Positions 15,638 through 23,929 are shown, counted from the first letter of the stretch. The stretch: DNA of 64,000 bases from JAFDWI01 sp964449375 (GCA_964449375.1 CAYVAS010000004.1:1-64000); one strand, 5' to 3'. The notes: generated by a model from the letters alone, not told the origin. Translations and numbers: made by a program.

Positions 15638-17239
15638 TCAGCCGGTGTAGGCGCCGGGTCGCTGCTCGGGCGCCGGCCCCTCCGGCGCAGACCCGCCGGA
15701 CCTCGGAGGGGGAACGGAGGCGTCGAGGGTGGAATCCGCAGGAGCGGGTTCGCCAGGACCGGACACCTCGACGACGGCTCCGGAACCGCCGGGTTTCCGC
15801 GAGAGCTCCACGGTCCGCGGGGTGGACCGCAGGAACACCGCGGCACCCACCGCGACCGTGGCGAGCACAGCCCCGATGAGGAAGGCCGCGTTCATGTCGG
15901 CCGGTTCGCCGGTACCGCCGTAGGTCGCCACCATCGCGGTGACTCCCAGTCCGGATCCGAGCTGCCACGCCATCCTTTGCGATGCGGCGGCCACGCCCAG
16001 GTCCTTCTCCTCGACCGCGTTGGCGACCGACACCGACATGATCGGTTCGGTTCCGCCGTTGCCCATCCCCTGCAGGGCCAGGCCGATCAGCACCACGGCG
16101 ATCGACTCGGTCAGGGTGCCCAAACCCAGGATCAGCATGGCGACCGCCACCAGGCCGGTACCCACGATGCCCACGGGACGTTCGCCGAGCCGACTGCCCA
16201 GATGTCCTGCGATCGGTGAGGAACCACTGAAGACCGCGGTCCGGGCGAGCAGCAGCAACGACACCGCCCACAGGGCGTAACCGAAGATGTCCTGCAGCAT
16301 CAGCGGGGCGACGGCGAAGGCCCCCATGTAGGCGGCGCCGGCGAAGGCCGATCCGATCAATCCCGCGGTGAAGTTCCGACGGCGGAAGAACCCGAGTGGG
16401 AGCAGCGGGTACCGGGCGCGGCGCTCCACGAAGACGAACAGCGCGAACCCGATCAGGCCGAGCGCGCCGGCGATCAGTACCACCGGAGTCGGACCGACCT
16501 CGGGCAACTGGTTCAGGGCGAACATGACCCCGCCGGCTCCCATCGCGAGGCTGAGGGCCCCGGGAATGTCGAAGCCCACGTCGGTGCGGCGGGGGGTCTC
16601 GCGCAGCACCAGGTAGGCGAAGAACACCGCGAGGCCGGCACCGACGGACTGGATGACGAAGACCGGCCGCCACCCCCAGGCGTCGACCATGGGGCCACCG
16701 GCGATCAGACCCACCGCCGGAGCTCCCGCGGCGACCAGCGCCCACCATCCCAGCGCCTTGACTCGTTCGCCGGCCGGGGTCACTCCCATGATCAGCGCCA
16801 TCGACGCAGGCATGGTCGCCGCGCCGATCACGGTGGCGGCGGTACGCAGACCGATCAACGACAGCGGGTCCCACGCCAACGCGGTCGCGGCGGTCACCAC
16901 GGTGGCGACGCTGAATCCCAGGAGGAAGATGCGGCGGTGACCGTAGAGATCTCCGAGTTTGCCGAGCACCGGCAGCGCGACGGCCGAGCCGATCATCGGA
17001 GCCGAGATCACCCACGACATCGTGTTGACCGAGGTGCCGAAGTCGTCGGCGATCGGGCCCAACGCGACGGTGAGGATCGTGACGGGAAAGGTCGAGGCGA
17101 ACATGCCCACCAGGGCCGCCCACAACACCCAGCGGGGGTAGTCGTCCCGTTCGGCCAGGCGTCGTTGGACACGCTGGCGCAGAGCAACGAGACCGGACAC
17201 GTCGATCCACGCTACGGCGAGGAACGGATCTTGACCCAA
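15638..17239 (-). CDS. MFS drug:proton antiporter, DHA2 (EmrB/QacA) family
   Basis: A 533-residue transporter with about 14 hydrophobic segments, the length of DHA2 exporters. Motif A is visible as GKLGDLYGHRRIF and motif C as GWWALVAAGAPAVGLIAGGPMVDAWGW spread over segments 4-5. The last 60 residues are a charged, Pro/Gly/Ala-rich tail without membrane segments. It should export hydrophobic or cationic compounds using the proton gradient. The start is uncertain: TTG at 17239 or GTG at 17200, neither with a clear ribosome binding site. The start region overlaps a 16-bp inverted repeat that could be an operator. It is divergent from apt. Confidence 0.88.
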   Translation of the reverse strand: MGQDPFLAVAWIDVSGLVALRQRVQRRLAERDDYPRWVLWAALVGMFASTFPVTILTVALGPIADDFGTSVNTMSWVISAPMIGSAVALPVLGKLGDLYGHRRIFLLGFSVATVVTAATALAWDPLSLIGLRTAATVIGAATMPASMALIMGVTPAGERVKALGWWALVAAGAPAVGLIAGGPMVDAWGWRPVFVIQSVGAGLAVFFAYLVLRETPRRTDVGFDIPGALSLAMGAGGVMFALNQLPEVGPTPVVLIAGALGLIGFALFVFVERRARYPLLPLGFFRRRNFTAGLIGSAFAGAAYMGAFAVAPLMLQDIFGYALWAVSLLLLARTAVFSGSSPIAGHLGSRLGERPVGIVGTGLVAVAMLILGLGTLTESIAVVLIGLALQGMGNGGTEPIMSVSVANAVEEKDLGVAAASQRMAWQLGSGLGVTAMVATYGGTGEPADMNAAFLIGAVLATVAVGAAVFLRSTPRTVELSRKPGGSGAVVEVSGPGEPAPADSTLDASVPPPRSGGSAPEGPAPEQRPGAYTG

Positions 17240-17246
17240 CGGTCAA
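17231..17246. promoter_or_regulatory. Inverted repeat TTGACC-CAAC-GGTCAA
   Basis: Perfect 6-bp arms with a 4-base spacer lie at the MFS start and 15 bases before the apt -10 hexamer, in the divergent intergenic space. The position suits a repressor operator. No dedicated regulator gene is adjacent. Confidence 0.35.
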
Positions 17247-17260
17247 GTCGCGGGTGGGGC

Positions 17261-17266
17261 TAGGTT
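17261..17266 (+). promoter_or_regulatory. -10 hexamer TAGGTT of apt, leaderless layout
   Basis: TAGGTT ends six bases before the apt ATG and there is no ribosome binding site. Confidence 0.5.
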
Positions 17267-17272
17267 CGCCCC

Positions 17273-17797
17273 ATGCCCACCGGTGAAGTCCTCCGCGCGC
17301 TGATCCGGGACGTCCCCGACTGGCCCACCCCCGGCGTCGGGTTCAAGGACATCACCCCACTGCTGGCCGACCCCGTGGCCTTCGACGCCACCATCGCCGA
17401 CCTGTCCGGCCGCTTCACCGGGCAGGGCATCACCAAGGTGCTGGGCATCGAGGCCCGGGGCTTCGTGATCGCCGCGCCCGTCGCCCTGCGGCTGGGAGCC
17501 GGATTCGTACCCGCCCGTAAGCCGGGGAAGCTTCCCTGGCACACCACCACCGAGGAGTACCAGCTCGAGTACGGCACCGACACGATCGAGATTCACGACG
17601 ACGCCATCGCGACCGGCGAGCAGGTGCTGATCATCGACGACGTGATCGCCACGGGAGGCACGGCGGTCGCTGCGATCCGTCTGGTGGAGTCGGTCGGCGG
17701 TGTGGTGGCCGGGCTGGGGTTCGTCCTGGAGTTGGCCTTTCTCGGCGGAGCAGCCAGATTGTCCGCCGAGCACGTCTCCCTGGTCACCTTCGAGTGA
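17273..17797 (+). CDS. apt: Adenine phosphoribosyltransferase
   Basis: A 174-residue purine salvage enzyme that makes AMP from adenine and PRPP. The N-terminal IRDVPDWPTPGVGFKDITPLL is the adenine-binding hood typical of Apt. ARGFVIAAPVA and RKPGKLPW are the conserved loops, and VLIIDDVIATGGT (D122-D123) is the PRPP-binding motif. Full length for the family. The ATG at 17273 follows TAGGTT by six bases, indicating leaderless translation. It is divergent from the MFS gene and convergent with the flavodoxin gene. In many actinobacteria apt lies near secD/secF or relA, which are absent here. Confidence 0.97.
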   Translation: MPTGEVLRALIRDVPDWPTPGVGFKDITPLLADPVAFDATIADLSGRFTGQGITKVLGIEARGFVIAAPVALRLGAGFVPARKPGKLPWHTTTEEYQLEYGTDTIEIHDDAIATGEQVLIIDDVIATGGTAVAAIRLVESVGGVVAGLGFVLELAFLGGAARLSAEHVSLVTFE

Positions 17798-17827
17798 GTG
17801 CTCATTCGGAGCGGACGCCCACCGGGT

Positions 17828-18382
17828 TCAGATCGCGTCGGTCGCCATGCTCCGCACCTGCTCGACCACCGGTGCGATCGTCGCCCGGTCGCGGAAGTCG
17901 ACCACCCCGCCGTAGGTGTCGACGAGCTCCTGTGCATCGGCGTCGCCCTTCTTCGCGTCACGCCCGGCCTTGCGGCGGACCGCCCACAGCGCCAGGCGAT
18001 GCAGCGGCGACAACTTCGGGTAGTCGATGCCGCCCCTGAGGTGAAACCACCGCATCCGCGTCCGCAGGCGATCGGAGAAGACCCGGTCGATCGCACGACG
18101 GAACACCTCCTGGTTCTTGGCGTTCGCGGGATCCGAGGCGCCCACGGTCACCCCCACCAGGGGCACTTCCGATGCGCGCTCGGCCTGAGTCGCGAACGCC
18201 TTGGCGCCGAGCAGACCACCGGCGTACATCGGCGTGACGAGCACCGCCACGTCGACGTCGGCGAGGTCAGGTGAACCATCGACGGCCAGATCGACCAGAT
18301 CGGCCCCGAGGTCCTCGGCGATCCACTCGGCATACGTGCGGGCGTGACCGTAGCGTGAGCGGTAGGCGACCAGAGTTCGCAT
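17828..18382 (-). CDS. Flavodoxin-domain protein (HemG-like)
   Basis: A 184-residue flavodoxin-fold protein. The N-terminal strand and FMN phosphate loop read MRTLVAYRSRYGHARTYAE, followed by VAVLVTPMYAGGLLGAKAF, similar to HemG/flavodoxin_5 proteins. The C-terminal third (residues 120-184) is rich in Arg and Asp. It may act as a flavin-dependent reductase or electron carrier. A role as protoporphyrinogen oxidase is possible but not supported by neighbours. The ATG at 18382 has a GGGAGGA site seven bases upstream, which rules out the longer frame to 18451. Confidence 0.8.
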   Translation of the reverse strand: MRTLVAYRSRYGHARTYAEWIAEDLGADLVDLAVDGSPDLADVDVAVLVTPMYAGGLLGAKAFATQAERASEVPLVGVTVGASDPANAKNQEVFRRAIDRVFSDRLRTRMRWFHLRGGIDYPKLSPLHRLALWAVRRKAGRDAKKGDADAQELVDTYGGVVDFRDRATIAPVVEQVRSMATDAI

Positions 18383-18495
18383 GGCGGTCCTCCCGGTGGA
18401 GTCGTTCCACGCTAGACCCGCGATCGATCGGCTGCATGCGGGTTGCACCACCGCGCCGGAGCGCCGCGGGGTGAGCGCGCACTAGAACGAGTGGG

Positions 18496-20076
18496 ATGAC
18501 CCGCGACCGCGACGACGCCACCTTCCCGCTCGGGGTGGCGAGCTTCGACCCCCTGGAGGACGGTGTACTCATCTGGACCCGGGTGCTCGGCCACGACCGG
18601 TGCTCCTGGGAGGTGGCGACCGACCCTTCGTTCTCCTCTGTCGTCGCGGCCGGGGACGCCGCTGTTGAGCCCTCGGGGACGGTGACCGTGGCGGTGGACG
18701 GTCTCGCGCCGGCCACCTCCTACTGGTACCGCTTCGGCGCGACCGACGGTTCGCGATCGCGGACCGGGCGCACCCGGACCCTGCCGGGCGGGGATGCCGA
18801 ACGCCTGCGCATCGCCGTCGTGTGTTGTGCCCGCTACAGCCAGTCACGATTCACGGTCTACAAGTCCGTGGCCGACGCGGACGTCGACCTCGTGGTCCAC
18901 CTCGGCGACTACGTGTACGAGGACACCAAGGAGGGTCTGGACGACCGGGTGCCCGATCCGGATCACGACTGCGTCACGGTCGACGACTACCGGAGGCGGC
19001 ACCGTCAGGCTCGCAGCGACCCCGACGCCCTGGACCTCCACGCCGCTCATCCGATGGTGGCCATCTGGGACGACCACGACCTGGCCGACAATGCCTGGCG
19101 GGGAGGAGCCAAGACCCACGACCCCGCCGAACAGGGCCCGTGGGCGGACCGAATGGACGCCGCGTTGCGGGCGCACCAGGAGTTCCTTCCCAAACGGTTG
19201 GCCGACCCCACCGACCTGCGCTCGGCCTGGCGCCGCCTCGACGCCGGCGACCTGTGCAGCCTGATCTGCACCGAGGGGCGGGTCCACCGGGACCTGCAGG
19301 CGGGCAACGAGGGCTCCTCGCCCGTCGACGATCCGGCGAGGACGATGCTCGGCACGGCCCAGACCCGCTGGCTCGCCGAGGACGGCCTGGACACGCCGGC
19401 CCGCTGGGCGGTGCTGTTGAGCGGAACGGTCATGAGCGAGCTGGTCATCCGGGCCCCCGACCTGCTCGACGGGGTCCTCCCCGAAAAGTACGCCGTGGTC
19501 GACGGCCGCGCGGTCAACACCGACCAGTGGGACGGGTACCAGGCGGATCGGGACCGGGTGGCCGAGGCGCTCGCCCGCCGCGACGGAGGCGCACTCGTGC
19601 TCTCGGGCGACATCCACTCGTCCTGGGCCATCGAAGGGCCACTCGGCCCCGACGGGGTGCCCGTGGCGGTGGAACTGGTGTGCCCTCCAGCCGCCACCAC
19701 CCCCCTCGGTCAGCTGTTCGCGCTGGGGGTGGCCGAGCGGGCCGTGCCCAAACTCTTGGAGCAGCTCCCAGGGGGCCGGTGGGCCGACCTCGACCACCGG
19801 GGCTACCTCACGGTCGACCTCTCCCATCACGCCGCAGAGGCCACCTGGTGGTGGGTGGACGATCGGGCCACCGTGCAGGGTCGCCGGTGGCTCATCCCCC
19901 GGTCGAACCCGCCGGGCCTGATCGACCCCGAACCCAGAGTGGGGCCGGATGGAACCCCGAAGGGGCAGGCAGACGCCGACACGTCGAAGACAGGCCGTCG
20001 GACCGGCGCGCTCGTTCTGGCCGCTGCAGCCGCGGTGGCGGCGACCGTGGCGATCCGTCGATTCATCGAGCGGTGA
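18496..20076 (+). CDS. PhoD-like metallophosphoesterase with C-terminal membrane tail
   Basis: A 526-residue PhoD family protein. An N-terminal fibronectin-like PhoD_N part (LGVASFDPLEDGVLIWTRV) is followed by the metallophosphoesterase core, with HLGDYVYED, WDDHDLADN and LVLSGDIHSSWAIE supplying metal ligands. The usual Tat signal of PhoD is missing and the protein starts directly in the PhoD_N domain. A hydrophobic segment (ALVLAAAAAVAATVAIRR) lies at the extreme C-terminus, suggesting a tail-anchored protein facing the cytoplasm. A TAGAAC hexamer precedes the ATG by seven bases. The substrate may be a phosphodiester or phosphate ester but is unknown. Confidence 0.85.
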   Translation: MTRDRDDATFPLGVASFDPLEDGVLIWTRVLGHDRCSWEVATDPSFSSVVAAGDAAVEPSGTVTVAVDGLAPATSYWYRFGATDGSRSRTGRTRTLPGGDAERLRIAVVCCARYSQSRFTVYKSVADADVDLVVHLGDYVYEDTKEGLDDRVPDPDHDCVTVDDYRRRHRQARSDPDALDLHAAHPMVAIWDDHDLADNAWRGGAKTHDPAEQGPWADRMDAALRAHQEFLPKRLADPTDLRSAWRRLDAGDLCSLICTEGRVHRDLQAGNEGSSPVDDPARTMLGTAQTRWLAEDGLDTPARWAVLLSGTVMSELVIRAPDLLDGVLPEKYAVVDGRAVNTDQWDGYQADRDRVAEALARRDGGALVLSGDIHSSWAIEGPLGPDGVPVAVELVCPPAATTPLGQLFALGVAERAVPKLLEQLPGGRWADLDHRGYLTVDLSHHAAEATWWWVDDRATVQGRRWLIPRSNPPGLIDPEPRVGPDGTPKGQADADTSKTGRRTGALVLAAAAAVAATVAIRRFIER

Positions 20077-20121
20077 CCGCGCTCAGAGCCGTTTGGTGCG
20101 GTCAGCGCGTTGCGGATACGG

Positions 20122-20206
20122 CGGAGCGGGAGGGATTCGAACCCTCGGACCCTCGCAGGTCGCCGGTTTTCAAGACCGGTGCATTCGTCCGCTCTGCCAC
20201 CGCTCC
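20122..20206 (-). tRNA. tRNA-Ser(UGA)
   Basis: The minus strand gives acceptor GGAGCGG/CCGCTCC, anticodon loop with TGA between CCGGT and ACCGG, a long variable arm and the T-loop GGTTCGAATCC. G is the discriminator and CCA is not encoded. Confidence 0.97.
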
Positions 20207-20295
20207 GTGTCCCTTTCTAGCGGACCGCGCCCGGCGATCATCCGCCCCGGCCACCCAGCACCGGTCCCCTGACCCGACCCCGGGCGCTCCGCGGC

Positions 20296-20688
20296 TCAAT
20301 CGGTGAACGGTTCGGGGTCGTCGGGCACGTCCACCGCGTAGGCGCGCAGCACCTCGAGGGGAACCACGTCGAGCACCCGGACATGGGTGGCGGCCAGCAC
20401 GACCGGCGCAGCGGCACCATCGATGTGGGCACGCAACCAGTTGGTGGCGGTGACACACCAACGGTCGCCCGGTTCCAGCCCCGGGAAGCGGAACCGGGGC
20501 ACCGGCGTGGACAGGTCGTTGCCGATACGCCGCTGGTGCTCCAGGAACTCCGCGGTCACCACCGCGCAGATCGTGTGGCTGCCTCGATCGTCGGGACCGG
20601 TGTTGCAACAGCCGTCGCGGTAGAACCCGGTCAGCGGGTCCCGGCCGCACTCCTCCAGGGACCGCCCCAGCACGTTCAGCGCCGTCAT
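20296..20688 (-). CDS. DUF2237 family protein
   Basis: A 130-residue protein of the DUF2237 family. It starts with MTALNVLGRSLEECG and contains the cysteine-rich LTGFYRDGCCNTGPDDRGSHTICAVVT, where the family's conserved cysteines lie. RFPGLEPGDRWCVTATNWL is also typical, and the C-terminal part predicts strands. Function is unknown. Conserved cysteines may bind metal or a cofactor. The longer open frame upstream is a shadow of genes on the other strand. It sits between two tRNA-Ser genes and is divergent from tadA. Confidence 0.85.
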   Translation of the reverse strand: MTALNVLGRSLEECGRDPLTGFYRDGCCNTGPDDRGSHTICAVVTAEFLEHQRRIGNDLSTPVPRFRFPGLEPGDRWCVTATNWLRAHIDGAAAPVVLAATHVRVLDVVPLEVLRAYAVDVPDDPEPFTD

Positions 20689-20771
20689 GACCCCAGTGTC
20701 GCGCCCGGGCGGGCCCCGGCGCGGACCGGCCGAGCCGAGCGGGGAACAGCCGGACGCTCGGCCGTGCCGGT

Positions 20772-20777
20772 TAGGTT
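20772..20777 (+). promoter_or_regulatory. -10 hexamer TAGGTT of tadA, leaderless layout
   Basis: TAGGTT ends seven bases before the tadA GTG. No ribosome binding site lies between. Confidence 0.5.
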
Positions 20778-20784
20778 GCCCCTC

Positions 20785-21240
20785 GTGAACGACCACGACG
20801 CCATGGGTGTGGCCCTCGACCGGGCCCGCGCCGCGGCCGACCTCGGCGAGGTACCCGTCGGCGCGGTCGTGGTGCTCGACGGGCGGATCGTCGCCGCCCG
20901 CCACAACGAACGCGAAACGACCGCCGACCCCACCGCCCATGCCGAGATCCTCGCGATCCGCGACGCGGCCCTGGCAATGGGCACCTGGCGTCTCGACGAG
21001 GCCACGCTGTACGTGAGCCTCGAGCCGTGCCCGATGTGCGCCGGCGCGGCCTGGGCGGCCCGCATCGGCAGAATCGTGTTCGGGCTCGCCGACCCGAAGG
21101 CCGGAGCCACCGGCTCGCTGTACAACCTGGCAGTGGACGAACGCCTCAACCACAGCGCAGCGGTGACCCACGGGGTTCGGGCGGAGGAATCCGCAGAGCT
21201 CCTCGCCGAATTCTTCGCCGCCCGGCGCCCTTCGGAGTGA
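20785..21240 (+). CDS. tadA: tRNA-specific adenosine deaminase
   Basis: A 151-residue zinc deaminase that converts A34 of tRNA-Arg(ACG) to inosine. The catalytic motif TAHAEI (H52, E54) and the zinc ligands PCPMCAGA (C82, C85) are intact. The N-terminal EVPVGAVVVLDGRIVAA and the later GSLYNLAVDERLNH are typical of TadA rather than cytosine or guanine deaminases. The GTG at 20785 is preceded by TAGGTT with seven bases between, and an internal ATG at 20803 is an alternative. It lies just upstream of tRNA-Ser(CGA), a linkage often seen in actinobacteria. Confidence 0.95.
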   Translation: MNDHDAMGVALDRARAAADLGEVPVGAVVVLDGRIVAARHNERETTADPTAHAEILAIRDAALAMGTWRLDEATLYVSLEPCPMCAGAAWAARIGRIVFGLADPKAGATGSLYNLAVDERLNHSAAVTHGVRAEESAELLAEFFAARRPSE

Positions 21241-21316
21241 AGCCGCCTGGCAGGCGCGCCCGCCGGTGCTCGCCGCCGATGCCGGTGGCGGACCCCGCGG
21301 GGCTAAGATCGTCGGC

Positions 21317-21403
21317 GGAGGGTTGCCAGAGCGGACGAATGGGGCGGCCTCGAAAGCCGTTGTGGCCTTCGGGTCACCGTGGGTTCGAATCCCACACCCT
21401 CCG
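21317..21403 (+). tRNA. tRNA-Ser(CGA)
   Basis: Acceptor GGAGGGT pairs with ACCCTCC, the anticodon loop CTCGAAA carries CGA, a long variable arm follows, and the T-loop is GGTTCGAATCC. G is the discriminator and CCA is not encoded. It decodes UCG, one of the commonest serine codons in GC-rich genomes. Confidence 0.97.
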
Positions 21404-21409
21404 CCGTAC

Positions 21410-21453
21410 GGATTCCCGGCACTTCCTGAATGTTCGGGAGGGGCCGGGAATCC
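21410..21453 (+). terminator. Strong hairpin terminator after tRNA-Ser(CGA)
   Basis: GGATTCCCGGC (21410-21420) pairs with GCCGGGAATCC (21443-21453). An inner stem CTTCCTGAA/TTCGGGAGG with two wobbles extends it to nearly 20 bp, and GTGGTTTT follows. It should stop the tRNA transcript. Confidence 0.75.
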
Positions 21454-21609
21454 GTGGTTTTCCGAGGTCTCGTGAACGTGCGGGGTCGGAAGGATCGAGG
21501 GGGGTTCAACCGCGTTCGGGACCGTTGTTCTGTTCACCTTCCTGCTCGGTGCCGTGACCCCGCTCGCGACCCGCGCTCCGGTGCCCGGTCGGCGCCGGGC
21601 AGCCCCGAA

Positions 21610-21615
21610 TAGGCT
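21610..21615 (+). promoter_or_regulatory. -10 hexamer TAGGCT before a 13-codon leader ORF
   Basis: TAGGCT ends seven bases before the GTG of the short ORF at 21623, the same leaderless spacing as tadA and apt. Confidence 0.45.
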
Positions 21616-21622
21616 TGCCGCC

Positions 21623-21664
21623 GTGACCCCCGCCGATCCGGTACGCGACGGCCCCACACCGTGA
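21623..21664 (+). CDS. Predicted 13-residue leaderless leader peptide
   Basis: A GTG seven bases after TAGGCT opens a reading frame encoding MTPADPVRDGPTP and a TGA stop at 21662-21664. That stop overlaps the GTG start of the 597-residue membrane protein as GTGA. A promoter-proximal start and a coupling overlap in exactly the right places suggest a translated leader that delivers ribosomes to the main gene. The peptide has three prolines and no obvious regulatory amino acid run, so attenuation is not implied. Confidence 0.4.
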   Translation: MTPADPVRDGPTP

Positions 21665-23454
21665 ACGGGACTGGCCGAGCCGCCGGTTCGACCACCGATT
21701 CCAGCGATCGGGAACCGACACCTAGGACCGGCACTCGGCCCGGACGGCGGGCGCGGCTGCGGCCCTGGGCGCTGGCGACCGCGGTGTACGCCGGGTGCAG
21801 CCTGTGGCTGACCCGCGCGGTGTGGGGCGACCCTACGAACCGCTGGATCGGTGTGGGCGGCGACGCCCAGGCGTTCATGTGGTGGCTCGAATGGGTCCCG
21901 TACGCGCTGCGCGAAGGCCTGAACCCGCTGCACCCCACCCTCGTGCAGTACCCCGAAGGCGTCAACGCGCTCTGGAACACCTCGATCCTGCTGCCCGGCC
22001 TGGTCATGGCCCCGGTCACCTGGGCGTTCGGCCCGGTGCTGTCGTGGAACCTCCTTCACGCCACGGCACCCGTGGCCTCGGCGCTGGTGGCGATGGCCGC
22101 GATCGGGCGCTTCGTGCAGCGGCGGGTCCCCGCGTTCGTCGGTGGCCTCGTCTACGGCTTCTCGCCGTACATGACCCTCAAGATGCTGGTGCACACCAAC
22201 CTGGTGATCACCGTCCTGCCGCCCCTGCTGCTCCTCGCGGGACACGAGCTGTTCGTCCGGCGCCGCCACTCCCCCGTGCTCGTCGGTGCGGTGCTCGGCG
22301 TGGCCATGGTCGCCCAGTTGTTGACCGGTTCAGAACTGCTTCTGGTGTCGGTCATCGCCGCAACGCTCACCGTGGCCGTGCTGGCACTGCTCGTGCGCCG
22401 GGCCCCCACGGTACCCTGGCGCGACGGCGCCAGAGGGCTCGGGGTCGCCGCGGCCGTGGCGCTCATCGGTGCCGCACCCTTCATCTGGTTCCAGTTCTTC
22501 GGGCCACGGTCGGCAGGGTGCTGCGTGCCCGGCGTGGAACGGTACGCCCTGGACGCGCAGACCCTGGTGATCCCCTCGCCCTTCCAGGCCTTCCACACCT
22601 CCGGGGCCTTCCAGATGTCCCGCCAGTGGCAGGGCCTCGACGAATCCAACGCGTACCTGGGCGTGCCGTTGCTCGTCGTGCTCGTCGTCGCCGTGGTGCT
22701 GCTCCGGCGCCGCCGTGCCGTGCAGGTCGCCGCGATCATGCTGGGCGTGCTCACCGTGTTGGCCTTCGGCGTCGAGGTCCACTTCGCGGGTGAACCCACG
22801 GGCATCGAAGGCCCCTGGCGCCTGCTCCAGCACCTCCCCCTGTTCGGAAGCATCGTGGTCGGCCGCTTCATGGCCGTCGCCTACCTCGCGGTGGGCCTGA
22901 TCGTGGCGATCGCGCTGGACGCTCTGGTCGCCAGGCGGGCCCAATGGCCCGCCCGGGTCGGCATCGGCGCCCTCGCGCTGGCCCTGGTTGGGGCGCTGCC
23001 CACCTCGGCACCGGTGACCCAGGACACCACCCCGGCCTTCTTCAGCGACGATGCCGCGATGGATCAGCTCCTGGGCGACGACCCGGTGGTGCTGACCTCC
23101 CCGTATTTCGCTTCCGACGCGATGCTCTGGCAGGCCACCGCCGGCTTCCGGTACCCGTTGATCCACGGCAACGTCTTCACCGTCGGACCCGACGGGACCC
23201 CCGAGCACAACGGCCCGCTCATCGGCGTCGGCATCCACATCACCAACCTGATCACCGGGTCCGACGACGTCGAGCCCGTGGCCACCGCCGCCCAGCGCCG
23301 GCAGTACCTCGAGGAGCTGGCCGACCACGGGGTGACCACGATCCTGGTCGGCCCCTCGGCCAACCGCGCCGCGGTCGAACGGTTCGTCAGCGACCTGGTG
23401 GAGGACCCGGGGACCACCTCGGGAGGGGTGACCGTCTACCGGCTCGACGTCTGA
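21661..23454 (+). CDS. Large polytopic membrane protein, GT-C-like
   Basis: A 597-residue membrane protein of a type common in actinobacteria. A charged N-terminus is followed by about 11 hydrophobic segments and a soluble C-terminal domain of about 140 residues. The first extracytoplasmic loop holds VGGDAQAFMWWLEWVPYAL with an aspartate where GT-C glycosyltransferases have their catalytic acid, and LVQYPEGVNALWN further on. I infer a polyprenyl-phosphate-sugar-dependent transferase, without a known acceptor. The GTG start has no ribosome binding site but overlaps the stop of a short upstream ORF as GTGA. Confidence 0.75.
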   Translation: MNGTGRAAGSTTDSSDREPTPRTGTRPGRRARLRPWALATAVYAGCSLWLTRAVWGDPTNRWIGVGGDAQAFMWWLEWVPYALREGLNPLHPTLVQYPEGVNALWNTSILLPGLVMAPVTWAFGPVLSWNLLHATAPVASALVAMAAIGRFVQRRVPAFVGGLVYGFSPYMTLKMLVHTNLVITVLPPLLLLAGHELFVRRRHSPVLVGAVLGVAMVAQLLTGSELLLVSVIAATLTVAVLALLVRRAPTVPWRDGARGLGVAAAVALIGAAPFIWFQFFGPRSAGCCVPGVERYALDAQTLVIPSPFQAFHTSGAFQMSRQWQGLDESNAYLGVPLLVVLVVAVVLLRRRRAVQVAAIMLGVLTVLAFGVEVHFAGEPTGIEGPWRLLQHLPLFGSIVVGRFMAVAYLAVGLIVAIALDALVARRAQWPARVGIGALALALVGALPTSAPVTQDTTPAFFSDDAAMDQLLGDDPVVLTSPYFASDAMLWQATAGFRYPLIHGNVFTVGPDGTPEHNGPLIGVGIHITNLITGSDDVEPVATAAQRRQYLEELADHGVTTILVGPSANRAAVERFVSDLVEDPGTTSGGVTVYRLDV

Positions 23455-23471
23455 CCCGGGCCGCGCCTAGC

Positions 23472-23921
23472 TCAGCGTGTGGGGTCGACGCTGGACCACT
23501 CCGGGTCGAGCTGCTGCAGGAACACCGCGCACCGCTCGGCCTCGTCGTCTTCACCGATGCGCGCCGCCGCCTCGCCGAGCTGGGCCACACACCGCAGGAA
23601 CCCACGGTTCTCCGGGTGGGCCCACCGCACCGCTCCGGTGCCTCGCCAGCCGTTCCGACGCAGCGCGTCCAGGCCCCGGTGGTAGCCCACCCGCGCGGCC
23701 GCGTAAGACTCCACCGCGTCACGCCCCAGCGCACCGAGTGCCGCCCAGGCGTCCAGGAAGGTCGGACGGTCCGCGACCACCGCGGCGACCGCCGTGCGGC
23801 GTTCGGCCCGGTCCTCGACCGCGAGCGCACCCTGCAGCGCCTCGAGCGCCTCGGCGGGTTCGGGAGGGAGCACCACTTCGGGAGACGCCTGGGGCGACAG
23901 ATCCACGGGACGACGGGACAT
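23472..23921 (-). CDS. DUF3151 family protein
   Basis: A 149-residue soluble protein of DUF3151, a family found mainly in actinobacteria. The conserved C-terminal block reads GYHRGLDALRRNGWRGTG, then WAHPENRGFLRCV, on a helical, TPR-like background (RPTFLDAWAALGALGRDAVE). Function unknown. The ATG at 23921 is preceded by TACGAT with eight bases between, fitting leaderless transcription. It is divergent from the TetR gene, and both promoters sit in a 100-bp gap. The stop is 17 bases from the convergent membrane-protein gene. Confidence 0.85.
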   Translation of the reverse strand: MSRRPVDLSPQASPEVVLPPEPAEALEALQGALAVEDRAERRTAVAAVVADRPTFLDAWAALGALGRDAVESYAAARVGYHRGLDALRRNGWRGTGAVRWAHPENRGFLRCVAQLGEAAARIGEDDEAERCAVFLQQLDPEWSSVDPTR

Positions 23922-23929
23922 GCCCGACG

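Noticed and set aside
15621..15640. A terminator between the PaaK/CapK-like gene and the MFS gene
   Set aside because: Only a 5-bp AGGGG/CCCCT stem is present, too weak to call in this GC-rich sequence.
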